Notes: a model not told the origin generated them from the letters alone. 64,000 nt of DNA from Gymnorhina tibicen (GCA_013399875.1 VXAZ01001688.1:253686-317685); one strand, 5' to 3'. Shown: positions 41,053 to 53,994, numbered from the stretch's first letter. Numbers and translations are program-made.

Positions 41053-44000
41053 ATTCCTGCAGGATAAACCCTATTTATCCTCTCAATATTTAATAGAAAG
41101 GCTTGTGCAGTTTCACATCAGCCTAGGAGCCTCCTTTGATCTGAGAGCTGCTGCCAGTTGTTGGGAGTTGTTTTGGAAGCTTTGTGAGCTGTGCATATCG
41201 AGCAGTGATAACTCAGGCTTATTTTTGTATCATCAGAATGTTTAAGCCCTCAAGTTCTGTTAAGCTGGTGTTTTGTTTTGCTTTCCCCAAATGAAATCCC
41301 CCTTGAAAAAGCTAATTTAGCAACCGAAGGGGATCATTGTACAGAGCATTAGGGCTGTCAGCGGTAATAGCAAATGGTGAAGTTGGAATTCAGGCACCAC
41401 TTTCCCTTTTGATTTGGTTTATTTTCCAGCACCTGCAGAAGCTCCTCTCGCCCCACACACAGCCCTGCTGAAGGAGCAGAGTTCTGCCTGTGCTGGCAGC
41501 CGCTGTGGCAGCAGCCGTGCTGGGGAAGGCAGGAATTGTCATCATCCCCAGTGACTCTTCAGTGAAAGGTGCTGGCTGCAGCCTCCCAGCCAAGTGGCTT
41601 TTGGGGAGGATAATCCCCCCCTCTATTCTGGGCTTCCAGTTGGGACCCAAACCCAAATTACAGTGACTATAAAGTGTTTTCTATGGCTCAGCTTCAGTTT
41701 CACAGCTACTGCTGTGGTTTAACAGCAAGTTGGGAGCTAGAATATAATACTGGCTTTTCCTTCCTGGAACATGTGCACTTTGATAATTTGTTTTTATGGG
41801 ATAAGAGTTTGACATATTCTTTTAAAAAGGAGTGAACTGGTTGAATGATTCCCTGTCTTACACATGGGAAGGCCTCACAGTACAAATCCTGGGTTGAACA
41901 ATGTTCTCCAGGGAGCAGCATCCCACCATGGGCATGTGGGGAGGGAAAAGCTTTCCCTAAATAGGAAAAACCCTAAAACCTTGGTAAAGGTTGGGAAAGA
42001 AAGGGAGACATTAGTAGTTCATTCTCATTTCACAAGGAGTTTAGTGAGAAGCAGGAAGCAGCCAAACAACTATGAAATGCTGTAAGAGCAGTTCGTAATC
42101 AGAGTATCTCAGATTTTAGAAAAAATATTGCAGGATTTCATCAACCGTTTTTTTTTACCAAACAACTCTCCACAGTGTTTGCTGGGTGGAGTTTGCAGAA
42201 TTATATCCTTTGGTGTTCTCAGCATAGGGAAGACTGAACTGAAGGCAAGTGAGATTCTTGGCAAGGAAGTTTCCTATGGTATTTACAAACCCGTCTCCTT
42301 TTTGAGCATTTCCATTTGTGTGGTTTTTGGAAAAGTGTTGGTGATACCCAGAACACTGTATTGGCTCTTTACTTTGCAGAATAGCAACATCACACAGAAT
42401 GAGGTAAGCCCAGAAAAACAATCTTAATAATTGCAGATTGATTTATCTGGAGTGGGTGAACTGAAGAGTCAAGGTAGGAGGATTCAGTAACTATTAGAAA
42501 CACTAAACTGCACAAACTGGGTACACCATGCCTGAGTGACAGAAATCAGGGGAAAGAATCCAGTGGGTTTTCTCTTTTTAAAATAGCCGGTCATCGGTGG
42601 TGCTGGTGCATTCATAATTCCCAAGAATAGACCATTAAAAAAATTATGCCAATCGTATTTGAAATGGGTTCTGACATCCAACACTTTCGTTGCTTTCTGA
42701 TTCTCTCAGTTTGAAAACAAGAACATTGTGCTTCCAACATATCTGGGATTATCTCAGTCTTGTTTGAGCTGTGGAGGAGAGTTTTGGCCTCATTTTTCAC
42801 CTGCTGTGGGTTCTGGTGCAGGGGATGTTCATTATCAAAGGAAAAGAAAACACATTTGTTTAGCAAACTGTGACAGAGAACAGACTCCCTTTTCCTGATC
42901 TCTGAACTACAAATCTGAGCAGGACAAACGTGTCCCTTCTCATTGCCTTTGCCCAGGGATGAGTGACAGTGAGGCAAATGCAAGGGGACTGAAGGCAAAT
43001 GCAACTGATCCCAAGGATCAGCTGCCTGTTGTTTCTGCAGCACTTTGGAAATCCATGAGTCTATATTTATTTATTTCCATAAATTGCAAATTGTGAACAC
43101 TGCCTCAACCCAACACAGTTCTAAAACACTCCTGTGAGTTTTTCCTTAGAAAGCCCTGCGTGTAATTTCGAGCTGAGGTTGTTTTCCACGCCCTTTCCTG
43201 CATCCTCCTCCTCAAGGATGGCTGTTAAAGGGCTGAAGGTCCTCGATGGCAACATTTCCCCCTCTTCCTGTGATGGGGATTCAGTTGTCACCCCTGGGTC
43301 AGTGCAGTTTTCCCTCTTTGCAGTCCCTTATTCTAGGGGCAGGATCCAGCATCTCCTTATTGCATTTTATTACGGGCTGTTGCACTCGGAGCCCGCTGTG
43401 GGAGGGGTGGCTCTGGTTCCTCCGGTGGATCTCCATCTTCCTTCAACTGCAAAAGCTTGCAGCCGAATTTGCCAGTGTTTCAGTGCGGCTGGATTGGGTG
43501 TGCAAAGTGCAAGCCTAATTACAGTTGTGGAGGAGGCTCTACACAAATAGTTTGGCTATTTAGGGGCATAATTACTGAGAGTGCAGTCCCACAAATAGTT
43601 GCTATACACAGATCAGTCCAAATGCTTTCTACAGAGCTGCTCCTCATCCTCCTAACCTGGTTCATTATGGAGCCACAACAAAAACCACCTTGAGTGGCAT
43701 CCATGGATGAAGCTCTCCTTGCTGAGAAACCATGCAGGAAACCACAGTCTTAATTACATCTTCTTCTAAAAGTACACTAAAATGCTCATAAAAAATTAAG
43801 ACTACTTTCAAACTTCCACCACAATATCACTTGGAAAGGTTTAGATAAACAATAGAATTCAAATATAATTTCTATTAAAGGGCACTTTAAAATATACATA
43901 TATTTAAATGGCTTCATTGGCTCCTTTTCATAAAGCAGGTCACCCCCCAAAAGGATTATTTTATGTCCCCCAGACATGTATGGAGCCAGTGCTTCACACA

Positions 44001-44863
44001 AGGGTTTTAATGGCAAAAAGATGAAAATTCTTCAAGGCTTTGGCATATTACAAGTGGTTGTACGACTGGGTTTTGTCAGTATTGGTAGCTGGGGGAAGAA
44101 GGGCTGGAAAGGAAATGGAGGGAAAAGTAAAAGAAAGAAAGGAAACATTAAAAGATGCAAAATATGGGGAAAAACACAAAAAACCAACCCTATGCTAAAA
44201 ACAGGAGGGAGAGACCCCCCTCCTGACTGAGATGTTCATCAGTTCAGTCAGAGGGTGTAGTGCCTGCAAACTGGGAGTACGCTTTGAATACTTCTATTTT
44301 TTAATGTTTGTTTTCTGGGGGCCTCATTCTGGTGTGGCAGATGTGAATTCTGATGTGGTGATGTGCACGACCTGATCCCAACAGGTTTATTATCATCAGA
44401 ACGGTGCCATCAGGCACAGAAGTGTCAAAACCTTCCGAGAAGGACTAAATGATCCATTATGTTTTGGCAACTGCAGCCTCATTTCCTACCTGCTGCTCCT
44501 TCTGTGGCCGCTCTGAAGCAATTATTTCAGATAATGTGGGAAACAGGCCATTGATAAGAGTCCATCAAGAAATCATTATCCCATTAGAAGAAATGTACTG
44601 CTTGTTAAACAGAACTGGAAGGTGTGGATGCAAAAATATTTTTCTACTTTTTTTAGCTTCTTTTTTGACGGGGATGGGGGGAGGGTACAAGGGGCTGGAG
44701 GGCTGTCACCACATTGTCTGAGGCATGGTAGGTGAGGTGCAGTGCCACACTCTCCACTTTGTGCTGCCCATGCCATGGATTGTGGCTGTGCAGCCAAGGG
44801 CCTGGAAGTGCTTACAGTGGAGCAACAGCAGCTTGGGCTGTTACACATGAGAGACAGATTTAT
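41053..44863. other. Non-coding DNA, no gene recognised
   Basis: Open readings of 138 codons (plus, 43134-43550) and 143 codons (minus, 42612-43043) have no recognisable domains and no supporting splice pattern. Nothing else stands out. Confidence 0.55.
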
Positions 44864-44953
44864 TATCTATCTGTCTGTCTGTCTATCTATCTACTTATCT
44901 GTCTATCATCTGTCTGTATGACATCTCTTATCTACTGTCTCATCTATCTATTT
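44864..44953 (+). repeat. Interrupted (TCTA/TCTG)n tetranucleotide microsatellite
   Basis: Repeats of CTAT, CTGT and TCTA units run from TATTATCTATCTGTCTGTCTG through CTATCTATCTACTTATC to CATCTATCTATTTAT, with several interruptions. It is a compound GATA/CAGA-type microsatellite on the opposite strand. The interruptions suggest reduced mutability. The isoleucine/serine/leucine-rich peptide it would encode is an artefact. Confidence 0.92.
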
Positions 44954-46575
44954 ATAAATCATGCCCCACTGCCTTGCACGCAGCAGAAATTTGTTGTTCC
45001 TACACCATCCTGGGGAAAAAATCCTGACCTGGCTCTGAAGAGCAGCTCTAGGAAATCTGTCCAGTCTGAATTGCTAAGAAGGTAGGGAAAGCCAGGCAGG
45101 ATTTGACTGGGACAACTGGATTATCATCTAAATGACAAGGTAATGAAGGAATTTGTGCTGTGAGATCTCTCTTGCTGAGCAATGATGTAATATTTTAAAT
45201 TTTTTTATGGTTTATTGTGGACATCTCATGATTTAACATCAGTGAGCTGATTTAACATCAGGAGGCAGAAATAGCTGGGCATGTGTATGGGCTGCAAGGA
45301 ACAGAATGTGGGCACCTGCTCCCTACCCAGATTCCCACTCTAATTTTGGATACCATTTTTAAACATTATTTATTTTACAGACAAGTTACCAACCCAAACA
45401 TTCCAGATGTGTTTCCCTTTTATAAATCTGTAACTCTTACTGACTTTCCCCCTCCAGTCCAGCTGATGCCTAAGTCAAAGTGTCTCCCCAGTTCTGTGGT
45501 GGCTGATGCTGTGGATCCCATTCCATGGGTGTGGAGCTGACCTCTAAAGATGGTGGTTATGGGCTGAGGTGACAGTACATGAAAAGAAGTGATAGTTATC
45601 TTTTCCTCATCTCTTCAAGAGACAAAGAACAAGTAAAGCAGGAAAATTTTGGTTCAAAACAAAAGTAGACTCTGAAAAAGAGCTTTACGTAAAATGTTTC
45701 TGGAGCTTAAAGCTCCTTCTCCAAACATCCTCCTTCCTTCCAGGCTGGCCTAAGGGGGTGGATCTGGTGCCCTCTGCTCCCAAAGGAATGCAGGTAGGGA
45801 ATAATTACTGACCCTTTTCTCCACACCTCGACACAGGGGCAACCGCACTGGTTTGTGTCCTGAAAGGATCCTCACCAACTCACACTAAACCCTGACCAGA
45901 ATAAAGGATTTCAGGCCTCCCTGTGCCACCGAGGGCTTTAATCAGGACAAAGCGGCACTGCCAGAAACCTTCCTGATGGTAAATCAAGGCAATGCAGTGC
46001 AATGCAGCAACTCAGCCTTTTTTTTTTAAGGTGTTCTCCCTTCCTTTTTAAAAACATTTGTCTTTAACCCGATAGAACAAATATATAGTATCTCTTACCA
46101 TTTGTTTTCTCCAAGGGAACTTCATTTTCCCATGGCTATGAGTTGTGTGCTTATAAAAAAACTCCTTGTTTAAAGGCCATGATTACTGCTGAAGAAATCC
46201 TATGGAATCTAAGCAATGGGTTTGTGCAGATTGAGACACAGTATTTCTCAAAGAAATAGGCTACAGTTCCAAATTAAGCAGATTGTGGTGCCTTTTTCAA
46301 TTAATTGTTTTCTGTTTGTTTTTGAGAGTGCCAGCCCCTTCTGTCTGCAGAAGCAGGTGAGGAACCCAAGAGTGATGAGGCTGCTGTGACACCAGTGGCA
46401 CATTCAGCACAAGACCTACAGCACTTCCAAGCTGGGAACAGAGTCCAGGTCAGGAACAAACATTTCCCAAAGCTCTTAACAGATGAAGGCACTGGGACTG
46501 GCACCTGAGCACAGGCATCCCAGAATTTCCTTTTCGGCCCAACCCAGAACAAACCCAAGGTGTCAGCACCAGCAA
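44954..46575. other. Non-coding DNA, no gene recognised
   Basis: Ordinary mixed sequence with a short T-run near 46018-46027. No open reading with recognisable content and no repeat match. Confidence 0.55.
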
Positions 46576-46603
46576 TTATAATAATAACAATAATAATAAT
46601 AAT
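46576..46603 (+). repeat. (AAT)n trinucleotide microsatellite
   Basis: ATTATAATAATAACAATAAT and a further AATAATAAT form about nine AAT/ATA triplets with one C interruption. The isoleucine run in the minus-strand readings here comes from this repeat. Confidence 0.9.
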
Positions 46604-48295
46604 GGTCTTTTCTAGCGTGCAGTCCCCTGGGTCATGCATGGGAGCTTCCCCCTTTTGGTGGTACAGGTTGGTTTTGTGTCACTCCCTTGAAGGGCTGAAT
46701 TCAGCTGCTGGCAGGGTGAGGAGAACAGCAGAATTCCTGAGGACACTGTCACCCCAAACAGTGTCTGGGGCCCTGGGGAGCTCAGGCACCATCTGGCACA
46801 GTCCCTGCACCCCAGGCCTGTCCCTGTGTCCGGAGTGTCCTCAGCAGCTGGTCCCTCCCAGGTGGCTGCCCCTGGCCAGGAGGCAAACACATGGATGGGG
46901 CACTGCACAGCTGTAGCCTGAGGCAAGGGCAGGAATGTCCAGCAGCGCTTCAAGTCCTCACTGAGATCGAGCAGAAGGGGAAAACCCCTTTATTTTGAGA
47001 GCAGTCCAGAACCAGGGTAGCTCACACTGCTCCAGCCATGAGGGAAGTTCCACATCTCCTCCGAGCCAGTGCCCAGCTGACGGCCAGGGATCGGTTTAGG
47101 CACAAAAACTGCTCTCAGTGTGCCAGGTCTCACTGTGGGACACCAGCAGTGCTCACATAGCTCAGCACAGGGCCTTGTTTAGTCAGCAGAATTAAGCAAG
47201 TGCTGAATTAGGGCTTTGCTGTCAGGACTTCACCTGCCAGTGTCGTTTTATTGCAGGAAGAACATCCCTCATACCTCAGTTCTCTCCTAAAGCAAAAATG
47301 CAGTATTATCTCAATTAAACAAAAGCTTTTTTTCTGCAGCTCTGTCACTCCAAATGGAGCAGGATGACAGGCAGATCAATGTAGGTCCTGTAATTCAGAA
47401 CAGGTATTCGGAATTGTTTCAGAGAGAGGAAAACCTTTTCCTCCCACCAGTGTCATTTACAATTTATGGCTGGGAAAAAGCAGGAGGGGGGTGTTTGTGT
47501 GTGTTGCAGTAAACTAATGCTGATATTCACCCCGGGCTCTTCTCTTTGTTTTTCTTGGATGAACAATATTGGGTATCTGATCCAAACAGAATCCATTCAG
47601 AGTTGCTGGAGTGCTGCACAAAATGGTGGTGCGCTGATAAATTCCTTTTCTTTCTCCCCTTGTTGGCAAGTCAGTGTGGTACAAAGATGGGAGCAGGAAA
47701 GGATAAACCTGTACAGTGATTGCAGCGAGCAGGTGCAGGGCTCATTCCCAACACAGCTTGTAAAGCCCGCTGCCATTTGAAGGTGTCAGCGCGGTAATGG
47801 GAGATGGATGGGAGCAATACTTGCTGGGGCTCTTGCCAAAAGCACACATTGCCTGAATCCACACTATTGACGCTGCTCTCTCCTCGTCTGAGGTGCATTA
47901 GAGATGCTGTAAGACGAGGAATGCGGAGAGGAACAGTGGGGTGCTGTCAGTGAGTCACACAGGACATGAACTGGGAACTGAGCAAAGGCCATGCATTGGA
48001 GCACAGAACTTGTGTCTGCATGAAAATCAAACCCTGCTTACTCCATGTGTGCTCTGCGGGGTGGTGATGGAGCTACTCCTGCAGCAGCCAGAAAAGGCCC
48101 TTTAGCTGCCCCCAGGTGCCACCATCAGGATGGCAGCACATGGCCAAGGGACAAGGGACAGAAGGAGGGAAGTACAGATGGACACACAGAAGCCCCCAAA
48201 TGAAGCACGAATGGGGATCTGCTGCTGCTGGCCACAAAAGGGTCAGTTATAATCACTATAAATATATGGATTTGATATATAATGGGTATTATAAA
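46604..48295. other. Non-coding DNA with a small purine-rich prelude
   Basis: No gene recognised. The final part (48147-48193) already shows the GGAA-type purine bias of the block that follows. It is separated from that block by about 100 bp of ordinary sequence with a short CTG run. Confidence 0.5.
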
Positions 48296-48823
48296 CATAA
48301 GAATGGATGGGAAGTAAGGGAGGACAGTCTTAGGAATGGATGGACAAAAGGGAAGAAGGCAGGAGAGTCAGCTGGAAGGAAGGACAAACAGAAGAAAGAA
48401 TGAAGAGGAGGAAAGAATGGGTGGAAGAAAGAGGGACAGAAAGGGACACTAAAGGGCAAACAGAGGGAAGGACAGATGGAAATTAGACTGGTAGTACAGA
48501 GGGATGGAAGATGGGCAAAAGGAGGAAGGAAGGAGCGGAGCACAGAATGAAGAACAGAAGGATGGAAAAGAGGATGGAAGGGCAGAAGGAAGAACATGTA
48601 CAGACAAAGGGAAGACAAAATAGGTGGAAAGAGATGGAAGAACAGAAGGAGGGAGAACAAATGGAAGCAGTGGAAGAACAAAGGACAGAGAGATGGAAGG
48701 GAAGGAAGGATAAAAACTGATGATGTAAAGACAGCTGGAAGATGGGAGAAGAACAGAAAGAAGGATGGAAGGGCAGAAGCAGAAGGAAGGAAAACTGGAA
48801 ACAGCAAACTGAAAGAAGGGAAG
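48296..48823 (+). repeat. Purine-rich degenerate GGAA-type satellite block
   Basis: About 530 bp of the plus strand are dominated by A and G. They are built of variants of GGAAGG, ATGGAAG, ACAGAAGGA and GAAGAACAG in irregular order, with few pyrimidines other than isolated C in ACAG and T in ATGG. This is what a decayed tetranucleotide (GGAA/GGAT) or short minisatellite array looks like. The opposite strand is correspondingly pyrimidine-rich. It supplies 231- and 136-codon open readings made mostly of Phe, Pro, Ser and Leu, which are composition artefacts. Long homopurine runs of this type can form triplex structures in vitro, but that is inference here. Confidence 0.88.
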
Positions 48824-51312
48824 AGGATCACCCACTGTTCCTTGTAGGTCCTGCCCCACTCAGCTGTGACACCAGCAGGGGCAACACTCGAGCCTGATGT
48901 GATGCTCTGTGATGGCCTGGGATGGGGCTGTGCTATGGGAGGCAGTAGCAAAATCATTTGAACTTGATTTGCAAACATTCTCACAACTTAACAAAGCCCC
49001 AGTGGTAATGGGAAGGTTGTGCAAAGTGTTTCAGCACTGGCTCTGTCAGGAGAGAGGAGCTTCCTCTGAGCCAGAGCCACACAAAATAATTTCACGAGAG
49101 ACAAAGCCAGGAAAAGCCTTTGCTGTCTGTGCTCCAAGCGCTGCCTTCCCCCAGCAAACCCAGAACCTTGGCACTCGTTACAACACGACACAACCACCCG
49201 GAGAGCTGGGGGCAGAGCAATGAAGGCAAAATCTGCAGAGGAAAATCTGGATCCTGAATTCAAAAACTTGCATTGCTTTTTAAATGCAATTCATCTCATG
49301 GATGGTCTAGTGAGATCAAGAGTGACCTATCTGCTTCAGCTGTGAGCCTGGCTCTGGAGAGCTGGGTTTAGTTCACAGCTCAGCCACGGGCTAAAATATT
49401 GGACATGATGTGTGCCCTCTTTTCCCTTCTCTAACGAGAGATTATTACTTCAGTGCCTCACACTGGTGAGAAAAGACAGAATTCATTAACCTCCCTGTGT
49501 TCTCAGATACCTGCTCACAAAGGTCACATACAAATTACAGTAAAAAAGTGGCTATTTTAGGGGATTAGGCTGAGTTAACACACCAGGAAATACTCATATT
49601 AAAACGAGCAGCTGGCATGAGATCTGGTACCGGTACCTTGGAGAAACTGAAGAAATACCTCACAAACTCCTTCATTTAACATCTGTTGTTGGTTATATCA
49701 GGGAGGCACTGGAGTTGTAAATCCTGATCACAATTCTCTAGAGCCACAATAATAAATTGTCCTTTTCAGCACACCCAACACTCCTGTAGAGACTTGGCTC
49801 CTGTCAACAACCACCTGTCAACAAAGAAGTTTGTCCTTCTGGCCTGAGCTGGCATTGGGTTCCAGAGGGTATTTTTCCCCTGGGAAGTACACTAGGATAC
49901 TCATCCAAAAAAACCCTCCAGCAACAGCGCTGTGGCAGTTTCCTATGGTCAGATCAAAATGTGTGTCCAAACGTGAAACAGAATTAGCTCCCCTTTCATT
50001 GCAGGTACCACAGATAGGAAAGGCAAGGGGAGTGAAAGCATTAAAGATTATCTTTAAACTTTTTATCCCAATAATGATATTTTGTAGAAATCTAAAAATA
50101 TTTACAATGGACAATAGTATTTATACATTTATAGACACACATAAATATATATAGATAGATATAAAATTGTATTTCTATGGAGAAATATAAAGCAAACCTG
50201 TTCCATTTTTCCTCTTTCGGGTTAAACATCACTTGTTCCTTTCCTGATCCCCTATAACCATTACCTCTCTCCTCAGGAATTCCCTTTCACCTGCAGTATT
50301 GTTTAGCTACATTTGAGCTTTTTTCCAGTAGATGGTTTTCCAATTAAAGCCACTTAAGTCTGTAACCCAACTTCACTGTCGTTCCTTGTGATTTTTAGGG
50401 TCTTGCAATTTTACTTTCTCCCTGAAAGGCCCACTCATGGGATTGCACAGCAATTCCATTGTAATTAAAAAGAAAATCTTTGAAGATATCATGCAAAGGT
50501 TGAAATGATGGATGGGAAAAGCCAAACAACCCAACACTTTATCTTTTTTGAAAGCCTTGTGAACTCTTTGATACTTCAATTGTGATGATTTAATGCATGG
50601 AAGCAGAGGGACTGATGAAAACATCAGCCCAGAGCCTGGTTCTGGGGATTGCTGCATCTGAAACACCAAAGCAAAATACTTTTCTACTGCTTTTTCAACC
50701 GGTTTTGGTCTATCTTCAACCAAAGTCTCTTCTGCTGTAACTATTTAAGTAACACAATTTAATGACCATTCAGTTTCCCAATGAAAAAAGGGACTTCAAC
50801 AAACGTATCCACCGCTCTTCCTGGTGCGATATCCACCTCTGCCAGGGAAAAGAGCCACCAGCAGTTCAGTGGGAAGTGAAAACAGTGACACAGAGTTCAA
50901 TGGGAAGAACAAAACCACACGTAAAACAGGTTTGAGCCAGAGTTTCCCACTGCTCTCCCTCAAAAGCATTCCCATCTCCAGTAAGTACCTGCTGCCCACT
51001 TGCTTCCAAGTGAAATTCTCAGGGATACTCAGACTGCACAGTAGAAGTTGCCACGGAAACTGGATTCACTTACGATTTCCCATGTTCACATTTCACATGT
51101 TGATTATTTCAATTGCCTTTTTTTTCCTCCACCCACATATACCTTAAAATTAGTATTGTCCTTCATGGTCTAATTACCACACTGGCATTACCAAACTGGA
51201 TTTGCTACCTGAATCCAGGCTTGAGCCACTCTCTTTCTTAAAGCAAGATATTAAAAACCCCTTCAAAATTATTTTGTCAGTAGATTGAACTTCAAATTGC
51301 TTTTTTTCCCTA
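48824..51312. other. Non-coding DNA, no gene recognised
   Basis: Ordinary sequence. An AT-rich stretch at 50080-50180 includes a very short TATA/GATA run. A minus-strand open stretch at 50373-50750 is not recognisable. If the minus-strand gene proposed to the right is real, this would be its 3' untranslated or downstream region. No canonical AATAAA was seen on the minus strand in the first kilobase after its putative stop. Confidence 0.45.
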
Positions 51313-51392
51313 CTAATAACTAAAATATCCAATGGCACATCCAGCTGAGGAGCACAAATACAACATTCCCTGACTGTGCTGGTGCTGTAAAA
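51313..51392 (-). other. Candidate terminal coding exon of unrecognised gene
   Basis: On the minus strand a very strong acceptor (TTTTCCTTGTCTACTTTCAG) precedes this segment. Entered with two bases completing a codon, it reads LQHQHSQGMLYLCSSAGC and onward to FSY and a TAG stop at 51313-51315. Entered in another phase, the frame stays open further, to a weaker donor near 51208, so the segment could be internal. Its entry phase fits the exon candidate at 52066-52165. The peptide is not one I recognise. Confidence 0.2.
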
Positions 51393-52065
51393 CTGAAAGT
51401 AGACAAGGAAAAGAAAATTGACTTCTCTCTGTTGTTTTTTTGAGTTCTGAGTGTGACCATACCAGGCACTGGCCACACAATCCCAATGCCTTCAAATGCA
51501 GTGGGAGTTAATACTGACCTCAGCAAAGCTGGGATCCCCAGCGCCTTTTCAGGAGGTCACCAGCTCCCCTGGTTAAAGTCAGCTGGAGCTGGAGGAACCA
51601 CTGAGATGCTCCAGTCTGCACGAGCTGGAATGACAGCTCAGGGACTGGACAGATCTTCAGGCTACACGAATTACAACCACAGTTTGTATAGGGACAGCTA
51701 CGGACTCTTAGGGTTTGGAGAGTATTTTTAAGAGTTCCACATTTTGATGCTAGTCTTGAATTTTCCCCCTACTTTGGTCATAGCTCTGTGCATCGTTTGC
51801 AGAGATACTCACAGCAACGACCTTCAAATGAGAGCCAAGTGAGTGAGCACAGCTGAGGATAATCATTTTCCCATCACCAGCACAGTGTTGTTGATCTCTG
51901 GGTGTGTATCCATTTCTCCCTTGCTTTTCCAAATGATATGAGAGATGCACCACATGGCAGAATGAGAGACGAAATTAAAGCATGGAGAATTATAAACATG
52001 AGCTCCTTTAGTGTCATGAGGAGACCACCTTGCATTTGGTTTAACTGCACCTGTGAGAATCTTAC

Positions 52066-52165
52066 CTGACTGAGCCTTGAGGCAGGTTCCTCCCAAGCCG
52101 TGGGATGCAACTCGGTCAGGAGGGATTGTGACCTCTGCACGGATTATCTCATGCCTGGGGCTGCT
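52066..52165 (-). other. Candidate coding exon of unrecognised gene
   Basis: The minus strand shows an acceptor with a T-rich tract (TTTAATTGTTCTTTATTAAG), a 100-nt segment, and a donor (AGTCAG then GTAAGATT). Starting on a codon boundary it reads SSPRHEIIRAEVTIPPDR and onward to GLGGTCLKAQS with one leftover base. The plus strand is also open across this segment for over 100 codons, so strand choice rests on the splice signals. No domain is recognised. Phases fit the candidates on either side. Confidence 0.27.
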
Positions 52166-52685
52166 CTTAATAAAGAACAATTAAACAGAACCTGGCAGAA
52201 GGCCAAGGAAGACACACTGTTCCTTCAGAGCAATGCGAGCCTCTGTAATCAGCTCCAAAATTCAGTGGAGGCCCAGGACTATTCCCAGGAGGTCCCACCT
52301 TTCCCTCAGAGCCAGTGTGAAGGAATAGCGTCAGGTGTGGGCAGGTCATTTGGCTGCTGTAACAGATCTGGCAGCTGGACAGCTCCACAGGGACTGGAAA
52401 AGGGAATTCTGGAACAATAAGGCACAAACAAAACAACGGATAGTTTTGTGGAACGAAGCTATTTTAACGGATTTTAAGTAGTTTAAAAATTAGGTATTAG
52501 CAGGGGATCATTACACAGTTACCAGTTCCATTAACCAGCTGCAGAGCTGACAGGGTTAGTACAGATATTCCATTTTTCACCTACTGCTGCTTAAATCCAA
52601 CTAAGACCATTGGAACCAACTAGTTTCAGCTGACATGAGTAGCTTTCTAAAACTGATTTTTGTTTAAAAAAAAAAAGCCACTTAC

Positions 52686-52827
52686 ATTAGCTTCCTTACT
52701 TCCATACACACTGATAACCCCCTGAAGAGACTCATGGGCATGGAAAGAAAAATAAGCAGTGACATGCTTCACAGTGTGGATCCAAAAGCTGGTTTTCCAG
52801 AGGACTCCTGTAAGATCTCGCATCAAG
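52686..52827 (-). other. Candidate coding exon of unrecognised gene
   Basis: The donor is near-consensus (GCTAAT then GTAAGTGG). Two acceptors are possible. A strong one (CGTCTCACCTCTGCAG) starts the exon at 52827. A weaker one (CGAGATCTTACAG) starts it at 52807, and only this one matches the phase of the upstream candidates. The reading includes VLWKTSFWIHTVKHVTAYFS and ends VYGSKEAN on a codon boundary. Codons containing TA in the first two positions (ATA, TTA, CTA, GTA) are absent from it, which is mildly coding-like. The product is not recognised. Confidence 0.28.
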
Positions 52828-53627
52828 CTGCAGAGGTGAGACGTGGAGGAGCTGTGGCAGAGCCCCCAGGGACGCCCCTCTGAGTAGGACAGGGACAGCT
52901 GGAAGGGTGCAGTGCCTCCACGATGCGGTGACATGAGACTCCTAAGTATTACGGCTTTGTTCTGGCCCCTGCCCCCTTTACACTGGTAAAAAGTACAAAT
53001 GGAATTAAACCAGAACAACAGCGCTGTGATCAATACTCTGAGGTGTTTTCAAAATTAAATCGTTATTTCCGAGACTCCCCTTCTGAAGTTCCCTGGTTCT
53101 CCTTAGGAATTCAGTGAATTTCATTATACCAAGCAAAGAACCTACACCAAAACTGTTATTTCATCTCCCAGGAAAATTAATCAGTGTCTTCCATCAGCTC
53201 CTACAAGCTCCATCTGTCATGTCTCCAGTAGCCCTCCGAAAACATTGGAAAGCACATCTACACATTTCCTTCAAAAGTCAAACTAACGGTTGATTAAAAA
53301 AAGGGAAAAAAAGGGAGTTTGCAGACAAAGAACATCTTTGTTTGTTGACAGCAATAAAATGTAACTTGTCACCAGAGCTGATATGTTGTATTAATGGCTC
53401 TTCTGTGAAAACACTGGGCTGGGTGTTATAAATATTGATGTGAGCACACTGGGTTGGGAAGTGTGTGACAGATGGAAACTTTTTAAGGTGAACATAAAAT
53501 CGTCTTCAGTGTTTCTCCAACTTGAAACTCAAATATCCCCTTTTAATTGGAAGCCATTATTACGTTTATCACCGGAAACAATGTTTGCTGCTGATGCAGG
53601 AAATAGAGGAGGGAAAAATATCCTTAC

Positions 53628-53648
53628 CTGCCGCTGCTGCCAGCATCC
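53628..53648 (-). other. Candidate 21-nt microexon
   Basis: On the minus strand, CCTCAGTTTTGTTCCTCAG is followed by 21 nt (GGATGCTGGCAGCAGCGGCA plus G) and then a strong donor GTAAGGAT. The length is a multiple of three, so inclusion would be frame-neutral. In the phase of the neighbouring candidates it adds MLAAAA plus a split glycine. In another phase it gives DAGSSG and joins the stronger acceptor of the 52827 candidate. Microexons are typical of neuronal transcripts, but decoys this size are also frequent. Confidence 0.2.
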
Positions 53649-53994
53649 CTGAGGAACAAAACTGAGGGTAAGATCTCCAAATGGGCTGGAGTGTTAATGC
53701 CTGTTGTGCATTTGGGCTTTTTTATCTTTGGTATGTAAATATCTTGATGCTTCCGGTGACAGCTTGGTTGCCATGGTTACTTGTGAACCAGCCTCTCCCT
53801 CAACCTGAGGAGCCAGACTATGTTTTCTCCTCCACACTGCATGTGTCCACGTAGACATTCCCAGAAAGAACAGGTCCCTCAGGAGCTGTGGGACCAAATC
53901 AGCATCCACCACTCAGAGTGTGTTTTCATGGAAAAGGATGTAAGAACATTCCGGATATTCTATGGAAACAAAATAACTATCTCCCCACCCTCAC

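Noticed and set aside
48289..48984. 231-codon minus-strand open reading, the longest in the window
   Set aside because: It is opposite the purine-rich repeat. The Phe/Pro/Ser/Leu-only composition is that of a pyrimidine tract, with no domain.
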